Below are positions 46,886 through 56,510 of a stretch of DNA of 64,000 nt, piece by piece (position 1 is the first letter of the stretch; each line of letters opens with the position of its first letter). Source of the DNA: Pseudomonas sp. RIT288 (GTDB lineage Bacteria; Pseudomonadota; Gammaproteobacteria; Pseudomonadales; Pseudomonadaceae). Where the stretch lies: positions 310,001-374,000 of the forward strand of contig NZ_JFYN01000001.1 in NCBI RefSeq assembly GCF_000631985.1, read 5' to 3'. Below the pieces are notes generated by a model. The model saw only the letters and a list, made by a program, of their open reading frames with translations. It was not told where the DNA came from and made no database searches. Both the position numbers and the translations under genes were made by a program.

Positions 46886-47968
46886 TTAGATCAAGGTTTT
46901 GCCATGGCGCACGAAGGTCGGTTTGACCACTCGTACCGGATACCACTTGCCACGGATTTCCACTTCGGCGCGGTCGGCGGTGGCCATCGGTACACGCGCC
47001 AGGGCAATCGATTTGCTTAGCGTAGGAGAGAAACTACCACTGGTGATCTCTCCTTCGCCAACATCGGCGATACGAACCACCTGATGGGCGCGCAAGACAC
47101 CCCGTTCCTCAAGCACCAGGCCCACCAGTTTGTGCGCAACGCCGGTGGCTTTTTCCGCCTCCAGCGCAGCACGACCGATAAACTGGCGCGTGGTCGGTTC
47201 CCAGGCGATGCTCCAGGCCATATTGGACGCCAGCGGCGAGACATCTTGATGAATGTCCTGGCCGTAGAGGTTCATTCCGGCCTCGACCCGCAGCGTGTCG
47301 CGGGCGCCGAGGCCGATCGGGGAAATGCCGGCACCGATCAGATCGTTGAAGAACCCCGGGGCCTGATCGGCCGGCAGGGCGATTTCCAGGCCGTCTTCCC
47401 CGGTATACCCGGTGCGCGCAATGAACCAGTCGCCATCGACTTCGGCTTCGAACGGCTTGAGGTGATGGATCAGCGCCGCGCGGGACTGGGTCACCAGCTC
47501 GGCGATTTTCTGCCGGGCCTGCGGGCCTTGAATGGCGAGCATCGCCAGTTCCTGGCGCTCGTGTAGCTGCACGTCGTAACCGGCGACATGCGCCTGCATC
47601 CACGCCAGATCCTGATCGCGGGTGGAGGCGTTGAATACCAGTCGATAACGGTCTTCCAGGCGATAGACGATCATGTCGTCGACGATGCCGCCACGCTCGT
47701 TGAGCATCGTGCTATAGAGCGCTCGGCCGGGGCGGTGCAGGCGTTCGACGTCATTGGCCAGCAAATGCTGCAGCCAGGCTTTGGCCTGTGGGCCATCAAC
47801 GTCGATAACGGTCATATGGGAAACATCGAACACCCCGCAATCGCGGCGCACCTCGTGGTGCTCCTCGACCTGCGAGCCGTAATGCAGTGGCATGTCCCAA
47901 CCGCCAAAATCGACCATCTTCGCGCCAAGGGCGAGATGCAGGTCATACAGAGGCGTACGCTGTCCCAT
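46886..47968 (-). CDS. gcvT: Aminomethyltransferase (glycine cleavage T protein)
   Basis: Protein of 360 residues. The folate-binding GcvT fold is seen as LGAKMVDFGGWDMPLHYGSQVEEHHEVRRDCGVFDVSHM. The catalytic Asp region and YTGEDGLEIALP are present, as is the C-terminal beta-barrel. It transfers the methylene unit to tetrahydrofolate, releasing ammonia. The ATG at 47968 is fixed by AAGGAGAAA upstream. The longer open frame to 48097 is non-coding. No glycine riboswitch is evident upstream. Confidence 0.96.
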   Translation of the reverse strand: MGQRTPLYDLHLALGAKMVDFGGWDMPLHYGSQVEEHHEVRRDCGVFDVSHMTVIDVDGPQAKAWLQHLLANDVERLHRPGRALYSTMLNERGGIVDDMIVYRLEDRYRLVFNASTRDQDLAWMQAHVAGYDVQLHERQELAMLAIQGPQARQKIAELVTQSRAALIHHLKPFEAEVDGDWFIARTGYTGEDGLEIALPADQAPGFFNDLIGAGISPIGLGARDTLRVEAGMNLYGQDIHQDVSPLASNMAWSIAWEPTTRQFIGRAALEAEKATGVAHKLVGLVLEERGVLRAHQVVRIADVGEGEITSGSFSPTLSKSIALARVPMATADRAEVEIRGKWYPVRVVKPTFVRHGKTLI

Positions 47969-48124
47969 GGGTTTCTCCTTCCGGGCGTGGCGAAGGTGCG
48001 GACAGCTGCTGTACGGGGTGAAAGCCGCGAAATAGAAGGCTTTCAGCCGATTCCAGCGAACGGGTCTGTCAGACGAACCGCACCGAATGCCGCGCATTGT
48101 AGCCGCATGATTCAGGACTGACGA

Positions 48125-49741
48125 CTAAGTGTTTCGGTGCGCCGAGCGGCGGATCAGGCCGATGACCGGCAACAGACCCACCAACACCAGGGTCAACGCC
48201 GGCAGCGACGCCCGCGCCCACTCGCCCTCGCTGGTCATTTCGAAGATCCGCACCGCCAGCGTGTCCCAGCCAAACGGGCGCATCAGCAGGGTCGCCGGCA
48301 TTTCCTTGAGCACATCGACGAACACCAGCAACGCCGCGCTCAGCGTGCCGGGCAGCAACAGCGGCAGATACACTTTGAAAAACAGTCGCGGCCCACTGAC
48401 ACCCAGACTACGTGCCGCTTCGGGCAATGAAGGCCGTATACGCGCCAGACTGTTTTCCAGCGGCCCGTAGGCCACCGCGATAAAACGCACCAGATAGGCC
48501 ATCAGCAACGCCGCCAGACTGCCCAGCAGCAGCGGCTTGCCGGCGCCGCCGAGCCAGCCCGACAACGGAATCACCAGTTCGCGGTCGAGATAACTGAACG
48601 CCAGCATGATCGATACCGCCAGCACCGAACCCGGCAGTGCATAACCGAGATTGGCCAGACTGACCCCGGAACGGATCGCCCGGGTCGGCGCCAGACGTCG
48701 GGCAAACGCCAGCAGCAGCGCGACGCTGACGGTGATCAACGCCGCCATGCCACCCAGGTAAAGGGTGTGCAGAATCAACCCGGCGTAACGCTCATCGAGA
48801 TCGAAGCGCCCGCGCTGCCAGAACCACACCAGCAATTGCAGCAGCGGAATCACGAACGCGCAGGCAAACACCAACGTGCACCAGCCAGTCGCCGCGAATG
48901 CCTTGAACCCGCGCAACGGATACAGCGCCTTGACCCGTGGCCGCTCGTTGCTCGCCCGGTTGGCACCGCGTGCGCGCCGCTCGCCGTACAGCACCAGCAT
49001 TACCACCAGCAGCAACAGACTCGCCAGTTGCGCCGCGCTCGGCAGACTGAAGAAGCCGTACCAGGTTTTGTAGATGGCAGTGGTGAAGGTGTCGAAATTG
49101 AACACCGACACTGCACCGAAATCTGCCAGCGTCTCCATCAGCGCCAATGCGACACCGGCGCCAATCGCCGGACGCGCCATCGGCAACGCCACCCGCCAGA
49201 ACGCCTGCCATGGCGACTGCCCGAGTACCCGCGCCGCTTCCATCAGGCCTTTGCCCTGCGCAAGAAACGCGGTGCGCGCCAACAGGTAGACGTAGGGATA
49301 AAACACCAGCACCAGCACCACAATCACCCCGCCGGTGGAGCGCACGCGCGGCAGGCGCAGGCCGCTGCCGAACCACTCGCGCAGCACTGTTTGTACCGGG
49401 CCGGCGAAATCCAGCAGGCCGACGAAGACGAACGCCAGCACGTAGGCCGGGATGGCGAACGGCAGCATCAGCGCCCAGTCGAGCCAGCGTCTTCCGGGGA
49501 ATTCGCAGAGGCTGGTGAGCCACGCGAGGCTGACACCGAGCAGCGTCACGCCGACACCGACGCCAATCACCAGCGTCAGGGTGTTGCCCAGCAGGCGCGG
49601 CATCTGGGTTTCCCACAGGTGCGACCAGATCTGCTGATCGATGGTCTGCCACGACAGCAGCAGGACACTCAGGGGCAACAGCACCAGCGCGGCAATGGCG
49701 AGGACGATGGGGTACCAGCGGCGTTGGGCGGGGTGGGCCAC
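48125..49741 (-). CDS. Ferric iron ABC transporter permease (FbpB/SfuB-like)
   Basis: Protein of 538 residues, made of two fused permease halves of about six membrane segments each. Each half has an inner-membrane ABC-binding loop: LMEAARVLGQSPWQAFWRVALPMA and LPEAARSLGVSGPRLFFKVYLPLL. This is the usual form of periplasmic-binding-protein-dependent Fe3+ uptake permeases. It works with the receptor encoded upstream. No ATPase gene is adjacent, so one must act in trans. Same orientation as the receptor gene, with a REP pair between. Confidence 0.92.
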   Translation of the reverse strand: MAHPAQRRWYPIVLAIAALVLLPLSVLLLSWQTIDQQIWSHLWETQMPRLLGNTLTLVIGVGVGVTLLGVSLAWLTSLCEFPGRRWLDWALMLPFAIPAYVLAFVFVGLLDFAGPVQTVLREWFGSGLRLPRVRSTGGVIVVLVLVFYPYVYLLARTAFLAQGKGLMEAARVLGQSPWQAFWRVALPMARPAIGAGVALALMETLADFGAVSVFNFDTFTTAIYKTWYGFFSLPSAAQLASLLLLVVMLVLYGERRARGANRASNERPRVKALYPLRGFKAFAATGWCTLVFACAFVIPLLQLLVWFWQRGRFDLDERYAGLILHTLYLGGMAALITVSVALLLAFARRLAPTRAIRSGVSLANLGYALPGSVLAVSIMLAFSYLDRELVIPLSGWLGGAGKPLLLGSLAALLMAYLVRFIAVAYGPLENSLARIRPSLPEAARSLGVSGPRLFFKVYLPLLLPGTLSAALLVFVDVLKEMPATLLMRPFGWDTLAVRIFEMTSEGEWARASLPALTLVLVGLLPVIGLIRRSAHRNT

Positions 49742-49785
49742 TTGCAGATCTCGCGGAAAAATCGTGGAGTTCAGGGAAAAAAGCG

Positions 49786-49865
49786 AAAAGATCGCAGCCT
49801 CCGGCAGCTCCTACATTGGGAGTTTGATCACCCCGTAGGAGCTGCCGAAGGCTGCGATCTTTTGA
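49786..49865. repeat. REP family A inverted pair inside an operon
   Basis: It separates the receptor gene from the permease gene of the iron transporter, one of few copies lying between cotranscribed genes. One arm carries CCTCCGGCAG for CCTGCGGCAG. Confidence 0.88.
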
Positions 49866-49882
49866 TCTTTACAGCAGCAGAA

Positions 49883-50887
49883 TCAGTTCCAACCCGCCCG
49901 ATCCATCATCCGGATCGCTTCGGCCTGACGCTTGCCCGCCACTTCTACCGGTAAGGTATCAGCGACGAACTTGCCCCACGCCGCCACTTCTTCCGAAGGT
50001 GCCACCGCCGGGTTGGCCGGGAATTCCTGGTTGACGTCGGCGAAGATCTTTTGCGCCTCTGGCGTAGTCATCCACTCGACCAGCGCCTTGGCTGCTTCCG
50101 GGTGCGGTGCGTGTTTGGTCAGGCCGATGCCCGACAGGTTCACGTGTACGCCGCGATCAGCCTGATTCGGCCAGAACAGTTTTACCGGCAGGTCCGGCTT
50201 CTGCTTGTGCAGGCGACCGTAGTAGTAGGTGTTGACGATGCCGACGTCGCACTGCCCGGCATTGATCGCCTCCAGCACCGCGACGTCGTCGGAGAACACA
50301 TCGGTGGACAGGTTGTTGACCCAGCCCTTGAGGATCTTCTCGGTCTTTTCGGCGCCGTGCACTTCGATCATGGTCGCGGTCAGCGACTGGTTGTAGACCT
50401 TCTTCGCCGTGCGCAGGCACAGGCGCCCTTCCCAATTCTTGTCGGCCAGCGCTTCGTAGGTGGTCAGCTCGCCCGGCTTAACGCGCTCGGTGGAGTAAGC
50501 GATGGTACGCGCGCGCAGGCTCAGGCCAGTCCAGGCATGACTGGAGGAGCGATATTGCGCGGGAATGTTGGCGTCGATGGTCTTCGAGGTGAACGGCTGC
50601 AGAATGCCCATCTGCTCGGCCTGCCAGAGGTTGCCGGCATCGACGGTCAGCAACAGGTCGGCGGTGGCGTTTGCGCCTTCGGCCTTGATCCGCTGCATCA
50701 GCGGCGCTTCCTTGTCGGTGATGAATTTGATCTTCACCCCGGTTTTCGCGGTGTAGGCGTCGAACACCGGTTTGATCAGCTCATCGATACGCGAGGAGTA
50801 GACCACCACCTCGTCGGCGGCCTGGGCGGTGGTGCTGCCGATCAGGGTCAGGGCCAGTGCAGTCAGAAGACGCTTGGGTGCCAACAT
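49883..50887 (-). CDS. Ferric iron-binding periplasmic protein (FbpA-like)
   Basis: Protein of 334 residues with a signal peptide (cut near AQA, about residue 23). It has the family start [31 protein letters not shown] and the adjacent-tyrosine iron site in [14 protein letters not shown]. It captures Fe3+ for the downstream permease. A Fur-box-like sequence lies about 33 bp before the start codon. The ribosome binding site is GGGAGTG. Homologous to PAO1 PA5217. Confidence 0.93.
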   Translation of the reverse strand: MLAPKRLLTALALTLIGSTTAQAADEVVVYSSRIDELIKPVFDAYTAKTGVKIKFITDKEAPLMQRIKAEGANATADLLLTVDAGNLWQAEQMGILQPFTSKTIDANIPAQYRSSSHAWTGLSLRARTIAYSTERVKPGELTTYEALADKNWEGRLCLRTAKKVYNQSLTATMIEVHGAEKTEKILKGWVNNLSTDVFSDDVAVLEAINAGQCDVGIVNTYYYGRLHKQKPDLPVKLFWPNQADRGVHVNLSGIGLTKHAPHPEAAKALVEWMTTPEAQKIFADVNQEFPANPAVAPSEEVAAWGKFVADTLPVEVAGKRQAEAIRMMDRAGWN

Positions 50888-50920
50888 GGGAGTGATCTCT
50901 CGGTCGGAAAATGTGGGCCA

Positions 50921-50939
50921 AATGATAAGGACTCACATT
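50921..50939 (-). promoter_or_regulatory. Candidate Fur box upstream of the fbpA-like gene
   Basis: AATGATAAGGACTCACATT on the plus strand matches a palindromic Fur consensus of the form AATGAGAATNATTCTCATT at 15 of 19 positions. It lies where the promoter should be, so iron repression is likely. Confidence 0.6.
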
Positions 50940-51004
50940 TACCAGCTCAATCGAACACTTGGGCAAGGAGTTACCAGATGTTGCATGACTTCCAAATTGC
51001 TGGC

Positions 51005-51114
51005 CTCTGTGGCGAGGGAGCTTGCTCCCGCTGGAGGCCGAAGGACTGCCAATGCTGCCAAAATGGCTTTTGGGGCCGCTTCGCAGCCCAGCGGGAGCAA
51101 GCTCCCTCGCCACA
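51005..51114. repeat. REP family C inverted pair
   Basis: TGTGGCGAGGGAGCTTGCTC and its complement flank a GGAGGCCGAAGGACT centre, between co-directional fbpA-like and ubiI-like genes. Nearly identical to the copy at 38806-38915. Confidence 0.88.
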
Positions 51115-51129
51115 AAGAAATAATTGCCT

Positions 51130-52353
51130 TCAGGGTTTGGCCAGGGCCGGGAGGTCGCCCGTCAGGCCGAGAGCTTCGCGCACAAACAACGCCTTGGCCT
51201 CCGGCATCTGTTCCACCAGCTTCAACCCGGCATTGCGCAACCAGCGCACCGGCAGCGGGTCGGCCTGGAACAAGCGCTCGAAGCCCTCCATCGCCGCCAT
51301 CAATGCCAGGTTATGCGGCATGCGCCGGCGCTCGTAGCGGCTCAGCACCTTCACATCGGCCAGACGCTCGCCACGTTCGGCGGCTTGCAACAGCACTTCA
51401 GCCAGCACCGCCGCATCGAGGAAACCCAGGTTCACACCCTGCCCGGCCAACGGGTGAATGGTGTGCGCCGCATCGCCGATCAGTGCCAGGCCTTCGGCCA
51501 CATAGCGTTTGGCGTGGCGTTGACGCAACGGCACGCACAGCCGTGGATCAGCACTGACGACTTCACCCAGGCAACCTTCAAAGGCTCGCTCCAGCTCACG
51601 GCAGAATGCCGCTTCATCCAGCGCCATCAAGCGTTCGGCTTCACTCGGCGTGGTCGACCAGACGATCGAACACCAGTCCTGCTGCCCGTCACGCTCCAGT
51701 GGCAGAAACGCCAACGGCCCGTGATCGGTGAATCGCTGCCACGCGGTCATCCGGTGCGGCTTGCTGCTGCGCACGCTGGTGACGATGGCGTGGTGCAGGT
51801 AATCCCACTCGCGGGTGGCGACGCCGGTCAGACGACGCACCGCCGAGTTGGCGCCGTCCGCCGCAATCACCAGCGGTGCGCGCAACTGCCGACCATCGGC
51901 CAGGGTCAGCAGCCAGTCGTCGCCGGAGCGGCGCAGCTGTTCCAGCCGTGCGTTGGCCAGCATGCCCAGATCGCAGGCATGCAAGCGATCGAGCAAGGCA
52001 TCCTGCACCACGCGGTTTTCGACGATATGGCCGAGCACTTCGGCATGCACACTGCTCGCCGAGAAATGAATCTGCCCGGTGCCGCTGCCGTCCCACACGT
52101 GCATGTCGGTGTACGGGCTGCTGCGGCGTTTGGCGATGCCGTCCCAGACGCCGAGGCGTTCAAGAATCCGCTGGCTGGCCGCCGACAGCGCGCTGACCCG
52201 CGGTTCAAACGGCGCGGTCGCGTCGAACGGTTTGACGCTCAGCGGGCTGCCGTCGAGCAGCAACACTTCCAGGCCGCTGTCCTGCAACGCCAACGCGAGG
52301 GCGCTGCCGACCATTCCGGCTCCGACAATCAGCAGATCTGCGCGCATTTCCAT
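51130..52353 (-). CDS. UbiI-like ubiquinone biosynthesis FAD hydroxylase
   Basis: Protein of 407 residues, class A flavoprotein monooxygenase of the UbiH/UbiI/VisC group. It has the dinucleotide motif GAGMVG at 11-16 and the second FAD block ALIGDAAHTIHPLAGQGVNLGFLDA. It hydroxylates the benzoquinone ring of a ubiquinone precursor. A second such enzyme, UbiH, lies just upstream. Which ring position this one modifies cannot be told from sequence. The in-frame ATG at 52347 is an alternative start. A hairpin sits in the gap before it. Confidence 0.88.
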   Translation of the reverse strand: MEMRADLLIVGAGMVGSALALALQDSGLEVLLLDGSPLSVKPFDATAPFEPRVSALSAASQRILERLGVWDGIAKRRSSPYTDMHVWDGSGTGQIHFSASSVHAEVLGHIVENRVVQDALLDRLHACDLGMLANARLEQLRRSGDDWLLTLADGRQLRAPLVIAADGANSAVRRLTGVATREWDYLHHAIVTSVRSSKPHRMTAWQRFTDHGPLAFLPLERDGQQDWCSIVWSTTPSEAERLMALDEAAFCRELERAFEGCLGEVVSADPRLCVPLRQRHAKRYVAEGLALIGDAAHTIHPLAGQGVNLGFLDAAVLAEVLLQAAERGERLADVKVLSRYERRRMPHNLALMAAMEGFERLFQADPLPVRWLRNAGLKLVEQMPEAKALFVREALGLTGDLPALAKP

Positions 52354-52405
52354 GCTTTAAGCCTGTCTCGCTGGCGGCATGCGCCGCCCGTAAAGGGTTT
52401 TAGCG

Positions 52406-52428
52406 AGCGCGCCAGTGGGCGGCGCGCT
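52406..52428 (-). other. Hairpin in the ubiH-ubiI-like gap
   Basis: Perfect 8-bp stem AGCGCGCC/GGCGCGCT with a 7-base loop. No T-run; probably an RNA structure between cotranscribed genes. Confidence 0.5.
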
Positions 52429-52456
52429 GCTGAAAGTGAAAGTGCCGACCCGCCGC

Positions 52457-53644
52457 TCAAGCATCCGGCCGCGTCCCCAGCCCCATGGCCTGACGGGCAA
52501 ACCAGCGCTTGGCCGGTGGCAACAGATCGAGACCGAGCAGGCCGATGTTGCGGCCCAGCGAGACCAGTGGCTGAGTGCTACCGAACAGGCGGGTGACCTG
52601 ATCGGAGAAGCCCACGGTGAGCTCTTGATCCAGGCGTTGCCGCTCGCGATAGGCCTGCAAGGTGGCGAAGTCGCCCAGCGGTTTATCGCTGGCGAGCAGT
52701 GCGGCGGCCAGGGCATCGGCGTCGCGCAGGGACAGGTTGAAACCTTGCCCGGCAATCGGGTGCAGACTGTGCGCGGCATTGCCCAGCACGGCCAGATGCG
52801 AGCGCACCTGCTCTTCGGCCTCGACCAGCGACAACGGATACAAATGCCGCGCACCGACCTGTTTCAAGGTGCCGAGGCGGTAGCCGAACACGCCCTGCAA
52901 TTCACTGAGGAAATCGCGCTCGCTGAGGTCTGCCAGGCGTTGCGCATCCATGCCCAGGCGGGTCCAGACCAGTGCGCAACGGTTGTCCGGCAGCGGTAGC
53001 AAGGCCATCGGCCCTTCGTCGGTGAAACGCTCGAAGGCCATGCCGTTGTGCGCTTCACTCGGGGTGATGTTGGCGATCAGCGCGCTCTGGTTGTACGGAC
53101 GCTTGCGCACGTTGATGCCCAGTTGCTCGCGCAAACCGGAACGGCCGCCATCGGCCAGCACCGCCAGATCGCACTCGACGATGGTTTCATCGTTGAGGGT
53201 CAAGCGATAGCCGTCGGGCAGCGGCTCCATGCGCGTGACTTCCGCCGGGCAGCGCCAGCTGATCACATCTTTGTCGAGGTGTTGCCACAGGCACTGGCCG
53301 AGCCAAGCGTTTTCCACCACGTAACCCAAGGCCGGCACACCCTCTTCCATCGCCGACAGACGGGCGGTGGAGAAGCGACCACGGTCGGACACGTGAATCT
53401 GTTTGATCGGCTCGGCGCGGCGGGAAATCTCCTGCCACACGCCCAGCCGTTGATAGATCTGCCGCGAACCGAAGGACAGCGCCGACGAACGCGCGTCGTA
53501 GCTCGGCTGCCAGCTGTCGCCGGGGGCGAACGGTTCGATCAGGACGATTTTCCAGCCACGAGCCTTGGCCCCGGCCTGCAAGGCCAACGCCAGACTGGCG
53601 CCGACCAGGCCGCCACCGATGATTGCCAGATTGACTCGACTCAT
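52457..53644 (-). CDS. ubiH: 2-octaprenyl-6-methoxyphenol hydroxylase
   Basis: Protein of 395 residues. The FAD motif GGGLVG (10-15) and the block AVLGNAAHSLHPIAGQGFNLSLRDADALAAALL are clear. It hydroxylates the ring in ubiquinone synthesis. The start overlaps the pepP stop by four bases, as in many gamma-proteobacteria, which supports UbiH for this member of the pair. Confidence 0.92.
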   Translation of the reverse strand: MSRVNLAIIGGGLVGASLALALQAGAKARGWKIVLIEPFAPGDSWQPSYDARSSALSFGSRQIYQRLGVWQEISRRAEPIKQIHVSDRGRFSTARLSAMEEGVPALGYVVENAWLGQCLWQHLDKDVISWRCPAEVTRMEPLPDGYRLTLNDETIVECDLAVLADGGRSGLREQLGINVRKRPYNQSALIANITPSEAHNGMAFERFTDEGPMALLPLPDNRCALVWTRLGMDAQRLADLSERDFLSELQGVFGYRLGTLKQVGARHLYPLSLVEAEEQVRSHLAVLGNAAHSLHPIAGQGFNLSLRDADALAAALLASDKPLGDFATLQAYRERQRLDQELTVGFSDQVTRLFGSTQPLVSLGRNIGLLGLDLLPPAKRWFARQAMGLGTRPDA

Positions 53645-54975
53645 GCCGCGTGTGTCCGTGCTTGCGCCATCAGCGCTTCGATCTCGGCAACGGTTTTCGG
53701 TACGCCGCTGGTCAGGATTTCACAACCGGTCTTGGTCACTACCACGTCATCCTCGATGCGCACGCCAATGCCGCGCCATTTCTTCGCTACGTGCTGGTTG
53801 TCCGGGGCGATGTAGATGCCCGGTTCCACGGTCAGCGCCATGCCGACCTCCAGCACCCGCCATTCGCCGCCGACCTTGTACTCGCCGACGTCGTGTACAT
53901 CCATGCCCAGCCAGTGGCCGGCACGGTGCATGTAAAACGCTTTATAGGTTTCGGTCGCGATCAACTCATCGACCTCGCCTTGCAGGATCCCGAGCTTGAC
54001 CAGGCCTGCGGTAATCACCCGCACCGTCGCTTCGTGTGCCTGGTTCCAGTTTTTGTTCGGGGCGATTTCAGCGAACGCGGCTTCCTGCGAGGCCAGCACC
54101 AGCTCGTAAATCGCTTTTTGCTCCGGCGAGAACTTGCCGTTGACCGGCCAGGTGCGGGTGATGTCGCTGGCGTAACAGTCGATTTCGCAACCAGCGTCGA
54201 TCAACACCAGATCGCCGTCCTTGAGCAGCGCGTCATTCTGCTGGTAATGCAGGATGCAGCTGTTGCGCCCGGCAGCGACGATCGAACCGTAGGCCGGCAT
54301 CTTCGCTCCGCCCTTGCGGAATTCGTAATCGAGCTCGGCTTCCAGGCTGTACTCGTACAGTCCCGGCCGACTGGCCTGCATCGCGCGGATATGCGCCTGA
54401 GCGGAAATCCGTGCGGCTTCGCGCATCACCTTCACTTCTGCCGCCGATTTATACAGGCGCATGTCGTGCAGCAGATGATCCAGGGCAACGAATTCGTTCG
54501 GTGGCTGGGCGCCGAGGTGTGCCTTGGAGCGGATCACGTTGATCCAGTCCATCAGGTGCCGATCGAATTCCGGGTTGCTGCCCATCGCCGAATACACCCG
54601 GTCGCGGCCTTCGATCAGGCCCGGCAGGATGTCGTCGATGTCGGTAATCGGGAACGCGTCGTCAGCGCCGTAATCACGGATCGCGCCTTCCTGCCCGGCG
54701 CGCAGGCCGTCCCACAACTCGCGTTCGGCGTTGCGCTCACGGCAGAACAGTACGTACTCGCCGTGCTCGCGGCCGGGCATCAGGACGATGACGGCCTGTG
54801 GCTCGGGGAAACCGCTGAGGTACTGGAAGTCGCTGTCCTGACGGTAGACGTGTTCGACGTCGCGGTTGCGGATCGCGACCGCAGCGGCGGGCAGGATCGC
54901 GATGCTGTTGGGTTCCATCTGCGCCATCAGGGCCTTGCGGCGACGGCTGTATTCCGCTTTGGGGATATGGGTCAT
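53641..54975 (-). CDS. pepP: Xaa-Pro aminopeptidase (aminopeptidase P)
   Basis: Protein of 444 residues. The five metal ligands fall at D260, D271, H354, E384 and E408, almost the same positions as in E. coli PepP. It removes N-terminal residues preceding proline, with two Mn ions. Upstream lies the UPF0149 gene; downstream ubiH overlaps. The order UPF0149-pepP-ubiH is classical. Confidence 0.96.
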   Translation of the reverse strand: MTHIPKAEYSRRRKALMAQMEPNSIAILPAAAVAIRNRDVEHVYRQDSDFQYLSGFPEPQAVIVLMPGREHGEYVLFCRERNAERELWDGLRAGQEGAIRDYGADDAFPITDIDDILPGLIEGRDRVYSAMGSNPEFDRHLMDWINVIRSKAHLGAQPPNEFVALDHLLHDMRLYKSAAEVKVMREAARISAQAHIRAMQASRPGLYEYSLEAELDYEFRKGGAKMPAYGSIVAAGRNSCILHYQQNDALLKDGDLVLIDAGCEIDCYASDITRTWPVNGKFSPEQKAIYELVLASQEAAFAEIAPNKNWNQAHEATVRVITAGLVKLGILQGEVDELIATETYKAFYMHRAGHWLGMDVHDVGEYKVGGEWRVLEVGMALTVEPGIYIAPDNQHVAKKWRGIGVRIEDDVVVTKTGCEILTSGVPKTVAEIEALMAQARTHAA

Positions 54976-55002
54976 GGGCAGATGGCTTTCCCTGGCACGC
55001 GA

Positions 55003-55563
55003 TTAATGCAGCGACGGCTTGGCGGCTGGCGGCACGTCGGCTTTCTTGGTTTCCGAGAACAGCAGCAGCGGCGCGACGCGCAGGTATTCCATGACTTCCA
55101 TGTAGTCGCTTTCGCCGTCTTCGGACTCTTCCAGAGCGTCTTGCACCTGGGAAATTGCGGCCAGATCCTGCAGCACTTCGGTGGCTTCAGTGCTGAGCAT
55201 GCTGCTGTCGCGGCAGTTCAGACCGAAACCGCTGAGGAAGCCCTGGCACCATTCGCCCAGCGCGGCAGCACGCTCGGCCAGTGGTGCGTCATCGGTCGGC
55301 AGCAGCAGAACGACGGTGACGTCGCTGCCGGTCAGCTCGCCCTTGACCATCTCCTGCAGGCCGATCAGGGCGTTGCGGACATTGTCCTGGATGTCGCCTT
55401 CGAGCAGTTCGGCGGCGTCGATCAGCCAGCCTTCATTATCGAAGCCGGCGCCGGCGCAGCTGCGGCCGAGCAGCAGGCCATGCAGTTCGGCAGGCGAGAC
55501 GTTGTGGCCGCTGGCAGTCAGCAGGGTGGCAAAGGCTTGGTACGGGGAATTCGCAATGGTCAT
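55003..55563 (-). CDS. UPF0149 family protein (YgfB-like)
   Basis: Protein of 186 residues. It has the family features [44 protein letters not shown], and the central [18 protein letters not shown]. It is an all-helical protein conserved upstream of pepP. In P. aeruginosa YgfB has been linked to control of an antibiotic-related gene; that role is not shown here. Probably the first gene of the pepP-ubiH-ubiI operon. Divergent from the zapB-like/zapA pair. Confidence 0.9.
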   Translation of the reverse strand: MTIANSPYQAFATLLTASGHNVSPAELHGLLLGRSCAGAGFDNEGWLIDAAELLEGDIQDNVRNALIGLQEMVKGELTGSDVTVVLLLPTDDAPLAERAAALGEWCQGFLSGFGLNCRDSSMLSTEATEVLQDLAAISQVQDALEESEDGESDYMEVMEYLRVAPLLLFSETKKADVPPAAKPSLH

Positions 55564-55697
55564 GGGCAGCTAGGCGCCAGACGGCGCTATGTCTAGAATG
55601 AAGGCCTTGTATCCTACATCGACAGACTCGCCAAGACTATTAAAGGCTGTCCGCCAGCCAGGCGCCTGCCGCCCATCAGATGAATTCAGTGGACACA

Positions 55698-55907
55698 ATG
55701 GAAGACACCGACCTGCAAGCGCTGATGGCCAGACTCGAAAAGCTGATTAGCCGAGTCGAGCAACTAAAGAGTCAAAACGCACTCTTACTAGCTCAGGAAA
55801 AGACCTGGCGCGAGGAACGCGCTCACCTCATTGAAAAAAACGAAATCGCCCGGCGTAAGGTCGAATCGATGATTTCGCGCCTCAAGGCCCTGGAGCAAGA
55901 CTCATGA
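55698..55907 (+). CDS. TIGR02449 coiled-coil protein
   Basis: Protein of 69 residues, an almost continuous coiled coil (LMARLEKLISRVEQLKSQNALLLAQEKTWREERAHLIEKNEIA). Similar in character to ZapB-type cell division proteins and usually encoded just before zapA. The start at 55698 gives the usual N-terminus MEDTDLQAL; ATG at 55680 is an in-frame alternative. Its stop overlaps the zapA start by four bases. Confidence 0.85.
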   Translation: MEDTDLQALMARLEKLISRVEQLKSQNALLLAQEKTWREERAHLIEKNEIARRKVESMISRLKALEQDS

Positions 55908-56221
55908 GTTCAAGCAATAGCGTTACCGTGCAGATCCTCGACAAAGAATATTCGATCATCTGCCCCCAGGAAGAACGCAGCAATCTGGTCAGCGCCGCCC
56001 GCTACCTGGACGGCAAGATGCGCGAGATCCGCAGCAGCGGCAAAGTCATCGGTGCCGACCGTATTGCGGTGATGGCTGCGCTGAACATCACCCACGACCT
56101 CTTGCACAAAGAAGAGCGCCCGGACATCCAGGCCAGCGGTTCGACCCGTGAACAGGTGCGCGACTTGCTCGATCGTGTCGATCTGGTCCTGGCCGACGAT
56201 CCGGACATCAGCAAGGGCTGA
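55904..56221 (+). CDS. zapA: Cell division protein ZapA
   Basis: Protein of 105 residues. It has the N-terminal globular part (VTVQILDKEYSIICPQEERSNLVSAARYLDGKMREIR) and a long C-terminal helix. It promotes FtsZ bundling at the division site. The start codon overlaps the preceding coiled-coil gene. The 6S RNA gene follows, as is usual in gamma-proteobacteria. Confidence 0.95.
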   Translation: MSSSNSVTVQILDKEYSIICPQEERSNLVSAARYLDGKMREIRSSGKVIGADRIAVMAALNITHDLLHKEERPDIQASGSTREQVRDLLDRVDLVLADDPDISKG

Positions 56222-56240
56222 TTCGCCAGGCCGCTTGAGG

Positions 56241-56246
56241 TATACT
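56241..56246 (+). promoter_or_regulatory. -10 element of the 6S RNA promoter
   Basis: TATACT directly upstream of the predicted 6S start. The zapA stop is at 56221, so this promoter lies in the 3' gap. Confidence 0.65.
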
Positions 56247-56251
56247 CGCGG

Positions 56252-56431
56252 CACTCCCTGGGGTGCTTGCCAGTTGACGATGTCCCTGAGCCGATTTGCA
56301 CTACCCTGGAGGTTGCACGTTGGGCTGGTGTGCATGTCCGCCAGACGGAAAGCCTTAAAGTCTACTGCATCCTCCACCTTGAACTTTCGGGTTCAAGGGC
56401 TAAGTTGACAGCGGTTCATCCGGGGAGCCTG
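56252..56431 (+). ncRNA. ssrS: 6S RNA
   Basis: About 180 nt lying between zapA and ygfA, the conserved place of 6S RNA. The ends pair: CTCCCTGG (56254-56261) with CCGGGGAG (56420-56427), an 8-bp closing stem with one G-U pair. Internal pairings TGAACTTTCGGGTTCA and GGTTGCACG...GTGTGCAT fit the bulged rod. It binds sigma70 RNA polymerase and controls growth-phase transcription. Ends are approximate. Confidence 0.9.
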
Positions 56432-56436
56432 ATTCG

Positions 56437-56472
56437 AATCCGATGCCGGTTTTTGCCGGCATCGGATTTTTT
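56437..56472 (+). terminator. Terminator after 6S RNA
   Basis: Stem ATCCGATGCCGG/CCGGCATCGGAT with a six-base loop TTTTTG and a T-run. Confidence 0.93.
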
Positions 56473-56510
56473 ATGCGTGCGTTTTCGCCCTCACCTGCCG
56501 AAGCCGAACC

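Noticed and set aside
47969..48124. Possible glycine riboswitch upstream of gcvT
   Set aside because: The leader lacks the recognisable glycine aptamer core. Only a GAAAGCC/GGCTTTC stem is seen, which is not diagnostic.
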